The translations under genes were made by a program, and so were the position numbers. A model generated the notes under the pieces. It saw nothing but the letters and a program-made list of their open reading frames with translations. It was not told where the DNA came from and searched no databases. A DNA stretch of 64,000 nucleotides from Rubinisphaera italica (lineage in GTDB: Bacteria > Planctomycetota > Planctomycetia > Planctomycetales > Planctomycetaceae): NCBI RefSeq assembly GCF_007859715.1, contig NZ_SJPG01000001.1:6616364-6680363 (forward strand). Direction: 5' to 3'. The first letter of the stretch is position 1. Each line of letters starts with the position of its first letter. This document shows positions 19,284-28,283 of this stretch, one piece after another.

Positions 19284-21011
19284 ATGGGAATAGAGTATCC
19301 AAAAGCCAGAGAGGAACGACTCCTTGATGGTTCACTGAAATTTCCACGTCCAATCGCCATTTCAGCTGAAGACGAGATTACATCTCAAACCCAGTTCCGA
19401 TTGATCACTGCATTCATGGTGATTGGTCTGTTGCTTCGCTTCGGTCGATATCTGATGCAATTTCCGCTTTGGGAAGATGAAGCGTTCCTGTGTGCCAATC
19501 TGATCAACCGTGATTATTTCCAACTTCTCGAACCGCTGCAGTATCATCAAGTGTCTCCGGTCCTGTTTCTTTGGATCCAATTGACAATCGTCAAGCTTTT
19601 TGGATTTCACGAATTCGGATTGCGTCTATTTCCTTTTCTCTGCAGTCTGGCAAGTCTGGGACTGTTTTCTCATGTGGCAAAACGTCTACTTTCAGGGTAT
19701 GCATTGGTTCTCGCAATCGGAATTTTTGCAGTCGCATATCCGAATATTCGCTACGCGGCCGAAGCCAAACAATATGCTTCCAATCTGTTGATTGGTTTAA
19801 CGTTACTCGCGATGATTCTGGAATGGTGGAAGTCGGCGAGTTCTGATGACAGGAGCATTCGCAGCAAGTCGAATCGCTGGTTGTGGGCTTTGGCAATCTT
19901 CACTCCGTTTGCTGTGGGGATTTCTTACCCGGCAGTTTTTACGGCTGGAGCGGGCAGTCTGTTTCTGGGGATCTTGATGCTCAGGAATATCCTCAAGCAA
20001 CATCGTTCCATTTTCTCAGAAAAGAGTTTCGTTCCCTGGCTGGCTTGGAATGTTGTGATCGTAGTAAGTTTTCTGCTCATCATGAGCCTGGCTGCTCGTG
20101 GTCAAAGCGAGAGTGAACTCAAATGGATGGGTGACTACTGGAAGCACACGTTTCCGCCTGTTACTACGCCGACAGAACTTCCGTCCTGGCTTCTGCGAAT
20201 CCATGCAGGATCGCTATTGGCGTTTCCTGTCGGAGGCGAACATGGTGCCAGTTCACTGACACTCATTTCACTTCTGGCTGGAGGCATCCTGGTCTGGCGA
20301 AACCAAAAACTGTTAACAATTTTGATGTTCTCTCCCGCGGCATTGCATTTGATTGCAGCCGGTCTCGAACGATACCCGTACGGTGGTCACGTCAAATTCT
20401 CGATGCACATGGGGGCAATGATCTGCCTGATTTCCGGATTGGGAGCCGCATGGATTATGGCCGCCTTGGGAAAACTGATGCATATTCCCCGCAAAAGTAT
20501 GGCACTGGCGATCATCTATCTTCTGGCGATTGGTGCGGGAAGTCTGGCTCGTGACATTGCTTACCCCTTTAAAACGGAGTCGGACATGCGCTCCCGGGCC
20601 TTTGCTCGATGGTTCTGGTTTCATGCCGCGTTTCAGGGTGAAGTGGCCTGCGTCGAGAATGATCTGGGAATTATTCTCACGCCGCAAGCTCAGGCGGAAT
20701 TGAGTTGGGCGGCCATGTATCGGGTCAACAAAGAAATTTATGGCCCCTCAGAAACGAAACGTCGGGACTTCTCTGGAGTCACTGCCGAAAGCCCACTCCG
20801 CTGTGTGATCTATCGGGTTCCTCATTTCGAATTTGATCAGACTCGATATGAAAAATGGCTGGAGTTAATGCAGCTTGAGTACGAACTGGTCGGTACAGAA
20901 CGACTCGAGTTTCCGCGATTTGGAAAACATGAAGACGCCCGCACCCGAGAAGCGGCACTCACTCTAGATTTTATCGACGTCCTGACTTTCACGCCACGCA
21001 AAGAAAACTGA
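19284..21011 (+). CDS. GT39/ArnT-like integral membrane glycosyltransferase
   Basis: 575-residue polytopic protein with about ten hydrophobic segments from residue 40 to 430 and a soluble C-terminal domain. The first large loop holds PLWEDEAFLCANLINRDY: the acidic Asp-Glu pair typical of lipid-linked sugar transferases of the GT-C fold. YHQVSPVLFLW and RLFPFLCSLASL follow, as in the PMT/ArnT-like family. Predicted to transfer a sugar from a polyprenyl-phosphate donor to a cell-surface acceptor on the outer face of the membrane. Acceptor unknown. It stands alone between divergent or convergent genes. Confidence 0.82.
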   Translation: MGIEYPKAREERLLDGSLKFPRPIAISAEDEITSQTQFRLITAFMVIGLLLRFGRYLMQFPLWEDEAFLCANLINRDYFQLLEPLQYHQVSPVLFLWIQLTIVKLFGFHEFGLRLFPFLCSLASLGLFSHVAKRLLSGYALVLAIGIFAVAYPNIRYAAEAKQYASNLLIGLTLLAMILEWWKSASSDDRSIRSKSNRWLWALAIFTPFAVGISYPAVFTAGAGSLFLGILMLRNILKQHRSIFSEKSFVPWLAWNVVIVVSFLLIMSLAARGQSESELKWMGDYWKHTFPPVTTPTELPSWLLRIHAGSLLAFPVGGEHGASSLTLISLLAGGILVWRNQKLLTILMFSPAALHLIAAGLERYPYGGHVKFSMHMGAMICLISGLGAAWIMAALGKLMHIPRKSMALAIIYLLAIGAGSLARDIAYPFKTESDMRSRAFARWFWFHAAFQGEVACVENDLGIILTPQAQAELSWAAMYRVNKEIYGPSETKRRDFSGVTAESPLRCVIYRVPHFEFDQTRYEKWLELMQLEYELVGTERLEFPRFGKHEDARTREAALTLDFIDVLTFTPRKEN

Positions 21012-21167
21012 ATTTCAAGGCGAGAAATCAGGGCCCAATTTTCAATCTCAATAGCATCCGTTGAAATAAGACGCTCAAGCCACATGAAGTGATGGCGTAC
21101 ATGTTCGATGCATTACTATCTGGTTGCCCCCTCCCGAAAAACGGGATGTCAGTAGAACCTTTCAGGA

Positions 21168-22310
21168 TTACGGAATGGTCACTCGGGTTGACTTTAATTC
21201 CGATCTCTGCCCAAGAATATCCGTGCATTGCAGTTGCAATTCATACTCTCCGGCTTTGAGTTCTGAGATGTTGAGAGTCGCGGATCTTGCGTGGGGAATT
21301 CGTTCGGTCTGTTTCAGGTTCGCCTCTTTTGAAGTTTCTGAAACAACAGGAAACAGTTTCACTGCATATGAAAACTGAGGTGTCGTCTTAGTATCGATTT
21401 CCCACTGAACAGACAATTGTCTCTTTCCAATCGTTTTCGTTGACAGGTTACTGATGACAACTTTTGGAATTGAGGGTACTTTTTCTGTTCTTGCGATCGA
21501 ATGGACGGAAGGATTTTTAGACGTTGGTTTCGTCTCTGCTCCCCCACTGATCATGTAATAGAATGAACCGGATTGATCCTGATTCACTCCGCCATCCCAG
21601 TTGGTGCGAAAATCATACGATCGCTTTCCAGGTAAAAGATCCCAACTGTTGACCGAATAGCGGCCACTTGTAAACGGATACCATTCTCCATCGACTTTAC
21701 GTTTCCAGCCATTCCGCAGATTTGTTGTTCTCGGTTGAATCCCAGTATTTAGCCAATCTTCTATGAAGGCATCAGTGCCTCCCTGGAAAACGGCTTTGGC
21801 AGCTGCGACGTCCATTGTGACCAGATGCGTCCAAACTTTTGTATCGCCGGCCTGAGCCCAGAATCCGTAATACGTGTGGTCTTCAACAGGCCAGTTGCGA
21901 GCAACAAGTCTGTACCAGGTGTCGGTCTTCCAGCCGAGTTCAAAGTTCAAGGATTTCAATCCTGTTCCTTCTCCTCCAAAAGGTTCTGTCAGTGTTCCAG
22001 GTCCTCTGTAGACAGCTCGAATTGGAGCCGAATGTTCTTTATGATCCCAAATCGAGAAGATAAAATTATGAGCTTTCGGGTGTGCCTGGATGCCTGCATA
22101 TCCACCACCCAGCCCTCTCCATCCCAATACTTCATAGTAAGTATAAAGTGCTTCGCCTGATTTCGGCACACGCACTTCATTGATAATGATGTCTCCATCG
22201 AAATGGTCATCAAACACAAAATGTGAAGAAGGAGCAGAGGTTTGAGCAATCGCCTGTGGAAGTGTTCCTGTCAGAATTAGACAGGCCATCATGAGAAAAC
22301 GTGACTTCAT
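21168..22310 (-). CDS. Secreted DUF3472 domain protein
   Basis: 380 residues with a signal peptide (about 1-22, ACLILTGTLPQAIAQ). The DUF3472 domain spans about residues 70-255: GLGGGYAGIQ, IFSIWDHKEHS, LGWKTDTWYRLVARNWPVEDHTYYGFW, RNGWKRKVDGEW and FTSGRYSVNSW, many aromatics. The C-terminal 110 residues form a fibronectin/Ig-like beta domain (VISNLSTKTIGKRQLSVQWEI ... GEYELQLQCTDI). The family is extracellular; carbohydrate binding is suspected, not shown. A start with AGGAATAACCGG upstream fits. A 45-nt repeat copy lies upstream at 22391-22435. Confidence 0.8.
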   Translation of the reverse strand: MKSRFLMMACLILTGTLPQAIAQTSAPSSHFVFDDHFDGDIIINEVRVPKSGEALYTYYEVLGWRGLGGGYAGIQAHPKAHNFIFSIWDHKEHSAPIRAVYRGPGTLTEPFGGEGTGLKSLNFELGWKTDTWYRLVARNWPVEDHTYYGFWAQAGDTKVWTHLVTMDVAAAKAVFQGGTDAFIEDWLNTGIQPRTTNLRNGWKRKVDGEWYPFTSGRYSVNSWDLLPGKRSYDFRTNWDGGVNQDQSGSFYYMISGGAETKPTSKNPSVHSIARTEKVPSIPKVVISNLSTKTIGKRQLSVQWEIDTKTTPQFSYAVKLFPVVSETSKEANLKQTERIPHARSATLNISELKAGEYELQLQCTDILGQRSELKSTRVTIP

Positions 22311-22639
22311 CCGGTTATTCCTGTGATTCTAGAGCATATTCAAAAATTAACTGCGACGTTCAGCAGGAGCAAATACAGCGTTTTAGGGCATTTGGTGTCC
22401 AAGCGACTGCAGAGACCATTTGAAAATGGTCTAAGATCGAGACACAAAGTTCGTGAGAGGCAAAGGATAACTTGATGTCCGTGGAACTGCGAACCAGATC
22501 AGTGATTGTGATTAATCTCACAGGATGCCAATACCATGCGCATACATTTTTCCTTGTACGATCTTGATTATTCGTTTACGCTTTCTCTGAATTTCGATGA
22601 AGGCTGTCCGCAGAGACTTGCATTCAGGAAGGATTTCCG
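22311..22639. other. Divergent intergenic region with repeat copy B
   Basis: 329 bases between the divergent DUF3472 and sulfotransferase genes. It must hold both promoters. I see no clear -10/-35 pairs, only the repeat at 22391-22435 and a Shine-Dalgarno GGAAGGA near 22628. Confidence 0.5.
22391..22435. repeat. Dispersed ~45-nt hairpin repeat, copy B
   Basis: Best palindrome of the three: GACCATTT-GA-AAATGGTC is a perfect eight-base inverted repeat, preceded by TTTGGTGTCCAAGCGACTGC. Unlike copies A and C it lies upstream of, not at the end of, its minus-strand neighbour. Confidence 0.8.
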
Positions 22640-23359
22640 ATGCTGATCAGTCACGAATATCAGTTCATATTTATCAAAACACGGAAGACGGCAGGAACGA
22701 GTATCGAGATTGCCTTATCTCGTTACCTCGGACCAATGGATGTCATCACGCCTATCACTCCGCAGGATGAATTGATTCGTGCCGGCATGGGCATCACGCC
22801 GCGGAATTACATGTATCCTGCCCATACTCTCCCGGAGCCATCCGAAATGAATCCTGAGGGCATGGAGACAATGCTCAACAAACTGACGATTGATCGTCGA
22901 TTTTATAATCACTGCGCTGCTCAAGATATTCGAGCGAACGTCGGCGAAAAGATCTGGCAGACCTACACGAAGTTCTGTTTTGAACGCAATCCCTGGGATC
23001 GAGTGATCTCAGAATATCGCTTCATGCAAAAAACCAAACCAGAAGATTATGGGCAGGTCACACTCGAACAATTCATTGAGCTGAATTTGTACTCACCGAA
23101 TTATTTTCTCTACACAATTCAGGATCAACCCGTTTGCGATTACTACGGCCGATTTGAATTTCTGCAAAGTGATCTGGCAAGCATCTGCCAGAAAATCGGT
23201 ATTCCGTACGATGGCTGGCTCCCCAATGCGAAAGGAGCGTCACAATCTCATCGCAAATCGGCAGGAGAGTTAATGACCCCACAAATGCTGGATCACATCG
23301 CCGAACGCTGCCTTCCGGAAATCGATCTCTTCGGCTACGAACAACCGATTGCCGCCTGA
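22640..23359 (+). CDS. Sulfotransferase family 2 protein
   Basis: 239 residues. The PAPS-binding N-terminus reads FIFIKTRKTAGTSIEIALSRY (5'-phosphosulfate loop), and the 3'-phosphate segment is FCFERNPWDRVISEYRF. Members transfer sulfate to glycans, proteins or lipids. The GGAAGGA ribosome-binding site ends seven bases before the ATG. It is not related closely to the sulfotransferase at 9546-10709. No partner gene flanks it. A DUF1559 pseudogene follows on the other strand. Confidence 0.85.
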   Translation: MLISHEYQFIFIKTRKTAGTSIEIALSRYLGPMDVITPITPQDELIRAGMGITPRNYMYPAHTLPEPSEMNPEGMETMLNKLTIDRRFYNHCAAQDIRANVGEKIWQTYTKFCFERNPWDRVISEYRFMQKTKPEDYGQVTLEQFIELNLYSPNYFLYTIQDQPVCDYYGRFEFLQSDLASICQKIGIPYDGWLPNAKGASQSHRKSAGELMTPQMLDHIAERCLPEIDLFGYEQPIAA

Positions 23360-23368
23360 AGTCCAGTT

Positions 23369-23622
23369 TCAAGCTCGGTAGATTATATTGTCGCTGATGA
23401 AACCCACATGGACATCTACACACATTGAACTCCGCCTTTGTGAGGGCAAAGCAATGGTTTATTGTGGCCATGGTCTCTGCCAACTCCCGGAAGATTTGGA
23501 TCATTCGTGCCCGTCGGATAGCGAACAGAATTCAGATTAAACTTGCGTTAGTTTTGTCCATTCCAACCAGTTTACGTCCACCTCCATTTGCGCCCATCAA
23601 CCAACCATGATGTGCTCCCTCA
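23369..23622 (-). pseudogene. DUF1559 (prepilin-like) gene remnant, C-terminal part
   Basis: Pieces on the minus strand align in order with the C-terminus of planctomycete DUF1559 pilin-like proteins. The fragments are GWLMGANGGGRKLVGMDKTN (one frame), NSVRYPTGTNDPNLPGVGRD with GHNKPLLCPHKGGVQCV (second frame, in-frame stops before and after), then DVHVGFISDNIIYRA and a stop at 23369-23371 (third frame). The family has the consensus HxGGxxxxxxDGSVxFIS at this place. At least two frameshifts and the loss of the N-terminal pilin helix make it non-functional. The remainder of the gap up to 23758 holds nothing I recognise. Confidence 0.7.
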
Positions 23623-23758
23623 CGGAAAATCTGAAGGGGTGAACAAGGATCGGGTTGAAGCGGGTTATTGCGCGAAGTCGATCCTGACCACGATATTTCA
23701 ATGTTCATCGCGAGCCGAGCCGAAAATGCATGAGCTGGCCTGTCAATTGAGTGTGAGC

Positions 23759-23802
23759 TTGATGCTCATGCGACTGCAGAATCCTTTTGTAATGGTCTAT
23801 AG
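23759..23802. repeat. Dispersed ~45-nt hairpin repeat, copy C (diverged)
   Basis: Shares TGCGACTGCAGA and the following CC-rich/AATGG arms with copies A and B but with several substitutions. The TAG stop of the SGNH hydrolase gene (complement of 23797-23799) sits inside it at the same relative place as the stop in copy A. Confidence 0.6.
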
Positions 23803-24942
23803 CCCCATCGCCTCTCGCAGCACGGGCTCAAACACATCAGCTTGACGAAAGAATCCAAGGTCATTTGCGTGAGATCCATCCGTCGCCCCATCGCTATCCG
23901 TCCCATACAAACTGTCACCCGAAATGTAGTACAAGTTGGAAACGGATTCCGACTGCAATGTTTCAAATGCTTCTTTCAGTGCAGCGTGGTTAGCAGTATG
24001 ATGAGCATCTCGAGCAGGGAGAATCCAGCTGTTGGTATTTCGACGGTCTTCAACCAGCACGATTGGCGTGTCGGGCTTGTTCGCCCGGATCTGCTTCACC
24101 AGCGGAACACATCTTTCCTCAACCATTTGTGCGTTCATGTTCGGCAGACAGTCGATTACGTACACGGCAGCGTCGACCTGAGTAATATAGTCGCCAACTT
24201 CAGCGTCCATTTTGCCGTTACCGGAGAAGCCCAGATTCACTACGGGCATGTCGAAGCGTCGCCCTAGAATTGCAGTGTGCACCATGCCGGGACGGCTCGC
24301 GCAAGCTCCGTGGGTGATACTGGTGCCGTAGAAAACAATCGGTTTCGATCGAGGCTCCAGCGATTCAAATTTGCTTCCGACCGGCACGCCAATACTGAGG
24401 AATTCGACTCCGTTGTACAAAGGCAGGTAAGCTGCATATTCGCGTAAGCCCGGAGTAAGACCGCTGATCAGTTGAGTTTTGATTTCCTGTGAAGTGGGCC
24501 TTGCCACCTGAACCCACCGCCATTGTCCGTTGGCGTCTCGCGCGTACAAGTCAATCCCGCTGACACCCGTCGCAGGCATATGAGGCATTGCCAGATTTGA
24601 ACTTAGCAGCTTGTAGTGAACGTGAATGGCCGTGGCGTCGGTCTTAAAACGAACCATCATTCCTGCAGAATGACGGCTCAAGTTCCAGACAGCACCCGTA
24701 ACGGAGCCATCCGCAGAACCGGGTAAGCGATCGAACCAGCGTTTGCGTTCCTGATCGGGAAGAATGCGTCCTTCCACTCCCCATCCGGTAACGTCGTGCC
24801 AGGCAAGTCCATCGTCAGCTTTCTTTTGTTTTGCCATTTCCGGATCGAGTTTCTCGATCTGTGAAGCAGCTTTTTCCTGCGCCTCGATTGGGGCGAGAAA
24901 GATGATGAATGTCAATAAAAGTAGTAATGATGAATTTTTCAT
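23797..24942 (-). CDS. Secreted SGNH/GDSL-family esterase
   Basis: 381 residues with a signal peptide (LLLLLTFIIFLAPIEAQE). An N-terminal beta-sandwich domain (about 40-190) precedes the SGNH catalytic domain. Block I is FYGTSITHG with Ser208 as nucleophile (GTS in place of GDS), block II is LGFSGNGKMD, and block V is DGSHAND with D355 and H358. This two-domain layout is that of secreted acetyl-xylan-type carbohydrate esterases. It lies 70 bases downstream of the esterase-SMP30 gene, same strand; the two probably form an operon for deacylating a glycan. Confidence 0.86.
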   Translation of the reverse strand: MKNSSLLLLLTFIIFLAPIEAQEKAASQIEKLDPEMAKQKKADDGLAWHDVTGWGVEGRILPDQERKRWFDRLPGSADGSVTGAVWNLSRHSAGMMVRFKTDATAIHVHYKLLSSNLAMPHMPATGVSGIDLYARDANGQWRWVQVARPTSQEIKTQLISGLTPGLREYAAYLPLYNGVEFLSIGVPVGSKFESLEPRSKPIVFYGTSITHGACASRPGMVHTAILGRRFDMPVVNLGFSGNGKMDAEVGDYITQVDAAVYVIDCLPNMNAQMVEERCVPLVKQIRANKPDTPIVLVEDRRNTNSWILPARDAHHTANHAALKEAFETLQSESVSNLYYISGDSLYGTDSDGATDGSHANDLGFFRQADVFEPVLREAMGL

Positions 24943-25012
24943 GTCTGGCCTGATATTGTGGATTCAAGTTTTCATTTTGGTTTAGAAATTGGTGGGAACG
25001 GCGGTCATTCCT

Positions 25013-27607
25013 TTAGCGTTTTGGACGATCAACCGTCAGCAATCGCTTGTAGATTTTCTTTCCCTGAGCAATGAACAGTGTGTTATGTTCTTCGCCTGCC
25101 AGCATGCACGAAGTCAAAGGCTGATCTTCGTCGACTTTCGGAAGCACGCCGCATGGTCGCCCCGTCGGATCGAAGATTTGAACTCCGAGATCGCTGGTTA
25201 CGTAATAACGTCCCTTCCTGTCGACCGCCATCCCGTCACCTTTTGAGACCGCCACATAAGGCGGTTCTTCGTTGAAGTTGAATTCCCCTTTGGGGTCGAT
25301 GCGCAGTCGCATAGGCATCGTGGGCATTTTTGCGTCAAGAACTCCACCAGTGTTGACACGGAATGTCCACGTGTGAGTTCCACCATAATCGGAGACCGCG
25401 AGTGTGCCTCCGTCATTCGACAGTGCAATTCCGTTGGGCTTTGTTATTCCGGTATCAGCGACACTCACTTCGCCGGACTTCGGATCGATACGCACGACTT
25501 CCGATTTACCAGTTTGCGTGAATAGAATGAAACCATCGTTAGTCACTGCCAGATCGTTCGGTTTGACTCCTTCTGCAACAGTCTTAACGGCACCGCTGTT
25601 TGGATCTATGGAGATGACTCGGCTTTGACTTCCCTGACACGCGTAAAGCAACGTTTCGTCAGGATTGAATTCGAGACCGCTCACGGATTCGTCAGAGATT
25701 TTCGACTTGGTACCATCTTTCGCATCGATACGATATACGCCCGGTTCTCTCATGTCGCAGAAGTACAAGTTGCCAGCTTTATCAGCACAGAGTGCATCAG
25801 CAAAGCCGAGATCCTCAGCGACGAGCTGCCATGATTCTCCGGGAACCAGCAGGTCGAGCAGAGTTAAATCGCCACCAAGATCACCACTGGTATCGATTGT
25901 GGGTGAATAATCTTCTGAACGCCACAACCATCTCATCGCATCTGGGAAGTGAGCACTGCCGAAGTCGGAGTTGTGCCCATAGCCTTCTGCATGGTCAAAA
26001 CGAACATCATAGCCCATATATGCTAGAGCTGAGGCCATCCGCTGATTGGCCCACCACCAGCTGCCGAATGCATTGTCGACGTCGCCGCTGGTGTCGGCCA
26101 TGTAGATGCGGATGGGCTTCGGTTCAGACTTACGAATCAAAGCCGGATAAATGTTACCGCCGCGCAGATGAGTGAAGCTGCCGACGCTGCTGTAGACCTT
26201 GCGGAAGTAGTCCGTTCGTTCCCAGGCAGCCGTCCATGCACAGATTGCTCCACTACTGGAACCACCAATGCCGTGCATATTGGGATCGTCAGAAATGTTG
26301 TACCGTTCTTTCACTTGGGGAATGATCTCGTCCATCAGGAATGTGACATAACGATCTCCCAGGCTGTCGTATTCGTAGCCACGATTGGAATGCTTGTTGT
26401 TTTTTCGTGGTTTCGACATCTCGTGACCGGGGTTGATAAATACCGCAATCGTGGGAGGCATGTCGCCTTGAGCGATCAGGTTGTCAAAGACGGTTGGAAT
26501 TCGCCATCTCCATTCGCTCATCATGCCGCTGCCATCCTGAAAGACCATCAGTGCGGCAGGTTGATCGGCTTTGTACTGAGCCGGCACGTAAATCGCCCAG
26601 TCACGCGTTGTGCCAGGGAAGACTTTCGATGACTCCCAGGCCGGCATTTTTTCGACCTTCCCTTTAGGGACGTCGTCCTTTGCGATGGCATCCGGATGCG
26701 GTTCCCATTTGGGCTTCGTGTTGACGACGGGAATATTGGTCGATTGGGCATTATCATCCCACAACCATTTCACCGCTTCGGGAAAGACCTCGCCAGCCCA
26801 TTTTCCACTGTGACCACCGTCCGTCATTTCGAGTTTATACGTGTAGCCGGCAAACTGCAGAGCGGCAGCCAGATCCTTGTTACCCAGAGGCCAGTTTCCA
26901 TGCAGATTACTCAGATCATGCTCGCCATCCTGCAGATAAACTTTGATCGATTTGGGATCCTTCTGAGACTTTCGGACAAGCCCGGGGTACCGCCAGCCAC
27001 CTCGGATGTTTGTGAAGCTGCCGATGTGGCTCATCACGCGACCGAATTGATCGGGGCGTTCCCATGCGACAGTAAACGCACAGATGCCGCTGGATGAAAT
27101 GCCGCACACGGCTCGATCAGCGGGATCATCTGAGACATTGAGCCCCTTGAGTGCGACCGGCAGAAATTCATTCAACAGAAAGTTTGAGTAGCGATCTCCC
27201 ATGGAATCGTATTCGAACGACCGGTTGCTGCGATCGGCGGCTCCTTGAGTGGTCGCTGGAATCGTACCCGGATTGACGAACACGGCAATCGTAACCGGTA
27301 TCGCCTTTTGATGAATGAGTTTGTCGAAGACCGCAGGAACACGAAACGCCCCCTTCTCGTTCAGATAACCTCGACCGTCCATAAACACCATCAGATTTGC
27401 TGGCTGATCGGCTGAATACTGAGCCGGAACGTAAACGCTGTAGTCTCGACGCGTCCCCGGATAGATCTGGCTGGTCTCAAAGACACCACTTGTCATTGTT
27501 CCTTTGGGGACATTTGGCTCATCAGCACGCACGGTTGCGTCCTGTGCAAACGTCATACAAGTAGCAAGTAAAACGGCTTGTGCGAGCAGTGTTTTAAAGA
27601 AGCGCAT
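25013..27607 (-). CDS. Secreted tandem esterase - esterase - SMP-30/gluconolactonase fusion
   Basis: 864 residues, signal peptide about 1-28. Two esterase-D/enterochelin-esterase-like alpha/beta-hydrolase domains follow one another. Domain 1 (about 40-285) has VCGISSSGICAF (nucleophile near S172) and GGHSGKW (H266). Domain 2 (about 330-562) has IGGSSSGAICAW (near S451) and YGHNSDF (H545). The repeats share the landmarks YPGTRRDYSVYVPAQY and FPGTTRDWAIYVPAQY, so they arose by duplication. The C-terminal region (about 590-864) is an SMP-30-like six-bladed propeller (ALCADKAGNLYFCDMREPGVYRI; KPNGIALSNDGGTLAVSD). Predicted hydrolysis of ester and lactone bonds of sugars or polyphenols. Probably co-transcribed with the SGNH gene. 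Confidence 0.88.
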   Translation of the reverse strand: MRFFKTLLAQAVLLATCMTFAQDATVRADEPNVPKGTMTSGVFETSQIYPGTRRDYSVYVPAQYSADQPANLMVFMDGRGYLNEKGAFRVPAVFDKLIHQKAIPVTIAVFVNPGTIPATTQGAADRSNRSFEYDSMGDRYSNFLLNEFLPVALKGLNVSDDPADRAVCGISSSGICAFTVAWERPDQFGRVMSHIGSFTNIRGGWRYPGLVRKSQKDPKSIKVYLQDGEHDLSNLHGNWPLGNKDLAAALQFAGYTYKLEMTDGGHSGKWAGEVFPEAVKWLWDDNAQSTNIPVVNTKPKWEPHPDAIAKDDVPKGKVEKMPAWESSKVFPGTTRDWAIYVPAQYKADQPAALMVFQDGSGMMSEWRWRIPTVFDNLIAQGDMPPTIAVFINPGHEMSKPRKNNKHSNRGYEYDSLGDRYVTFLMDEIIPQVKERYNISDDPNMHGIGGSSSGAICAWTAAWERTDYFRKVYSSVGSFTHLRGGNIYPALIRKSEPKPIRIYMADTSGDVDNAFGSWWWANQRMASALAYMGYDVRFDHAEGYGHNSDFGSAHFPDAMRWLWRSEDYSPTIDTSGDLGGDLTLLDLLVPGESWQLVAEDLGFADALCADKAGNLYFCDMREPGVYRIDAKDGTKSKISDESVSGLEFNPDETLLYACQGSQSRVISIDPNSGAVKTVAEGVKPNDLAVTNDGFILFTQTGKSEVVRIDPKSGEVSVADTGITKPNGIALSNDGGTLAVSDYGGTHTWTFRVNTGGVLDAKMPTMPMRLRIDPKGEFNFNEEPPYVAVSKGDGMAVDRKGRYYVTSDLGVQIFDPTGRPCGVLPKVDEDQPLTSCMLAGEEHNTLFIAQGKKIYKRLLTVDRPKR

Positions 27608-28283
27608 TAGTTGTTCCCGTGTGGACTATCAAATAGATCAAACAATCTGAATGTAAGCAAAGCAATGCGGCTTGTCCACGCATCGTAATTCTCAGGCGTA
27701 GGTTGAATACGGCTGGCACTCAGATGAGACAGTTGAATGATGTTGATTTCATCTATTAAACCGAGTCCATCCGGAATGGTTGGATTTAGGAATGAGATGA
27801 AAAGACGGCAATTCAACTTTATCGCAGTGGCACCCGTGGAATGCCGGCGGCCTTTACCATAGGGGCCAATGCACTTGCATTATTTATTCGGTGCAGGCTC
27901 AGGCTCTTCAAATACAAATATGTTGCAAGTTGACGGAGTGCTTTCGAGGCAAGAGAGCCCCCTCGACAGGCTGATAACGAGGAAGCGTGCAATCGTTCCG
28001 ACTCTCCCATTGAGTTAAGTATGCGTGTTATAACGATTAGTCAAATTTGGTTAGTAATTAATATTGTAACTGATTAGTCATGCCATGTCTTATTGATTTT
28101 CAATCTTACTCAGCCGATAAGGTATGTAATGTTCAGTTATGAAAATGCACTGAATTATATGTTTTCAAAAAATCAAGATCAGATTGAAATCCTGGATACG
28201 ATGCCAGGGACTGGTCCTCCTTTTTTTCAAAAATAAGCAAAGCATTTGGCCTGCTTGCATTGCCACTGTTGAGGAACCAAGTG
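27608..28283. other. Gene-poor AT-rich spacer
   Basis: 676 bases between divergent genes. Apart from the weak LRR-like fragment at 27819-27960 I see no gene. The stretch 28011-28250 is AT-rich and is the likely promoter region of the autotransporter-like gene. GAGGA at 28271-28275 is its ribosome-binding site. Confidence 0.5.
27819..27960 (-). pseudogene. Possible leucine-rich-repeat gene remnant
   Basis: The minus strand reads ALRQLATYLYLKSLSLHRIN followed by NASALAPMVKAAGIPRVPLR and a stop. The spacing L-x-x-L-x-L-x-x-x-x resembles one to two bacterial LRR units as found in planctomycete LRR proteins. There is no good start and the fragment is about 45 residues, so this is a weak call. Confidence 0.3.
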
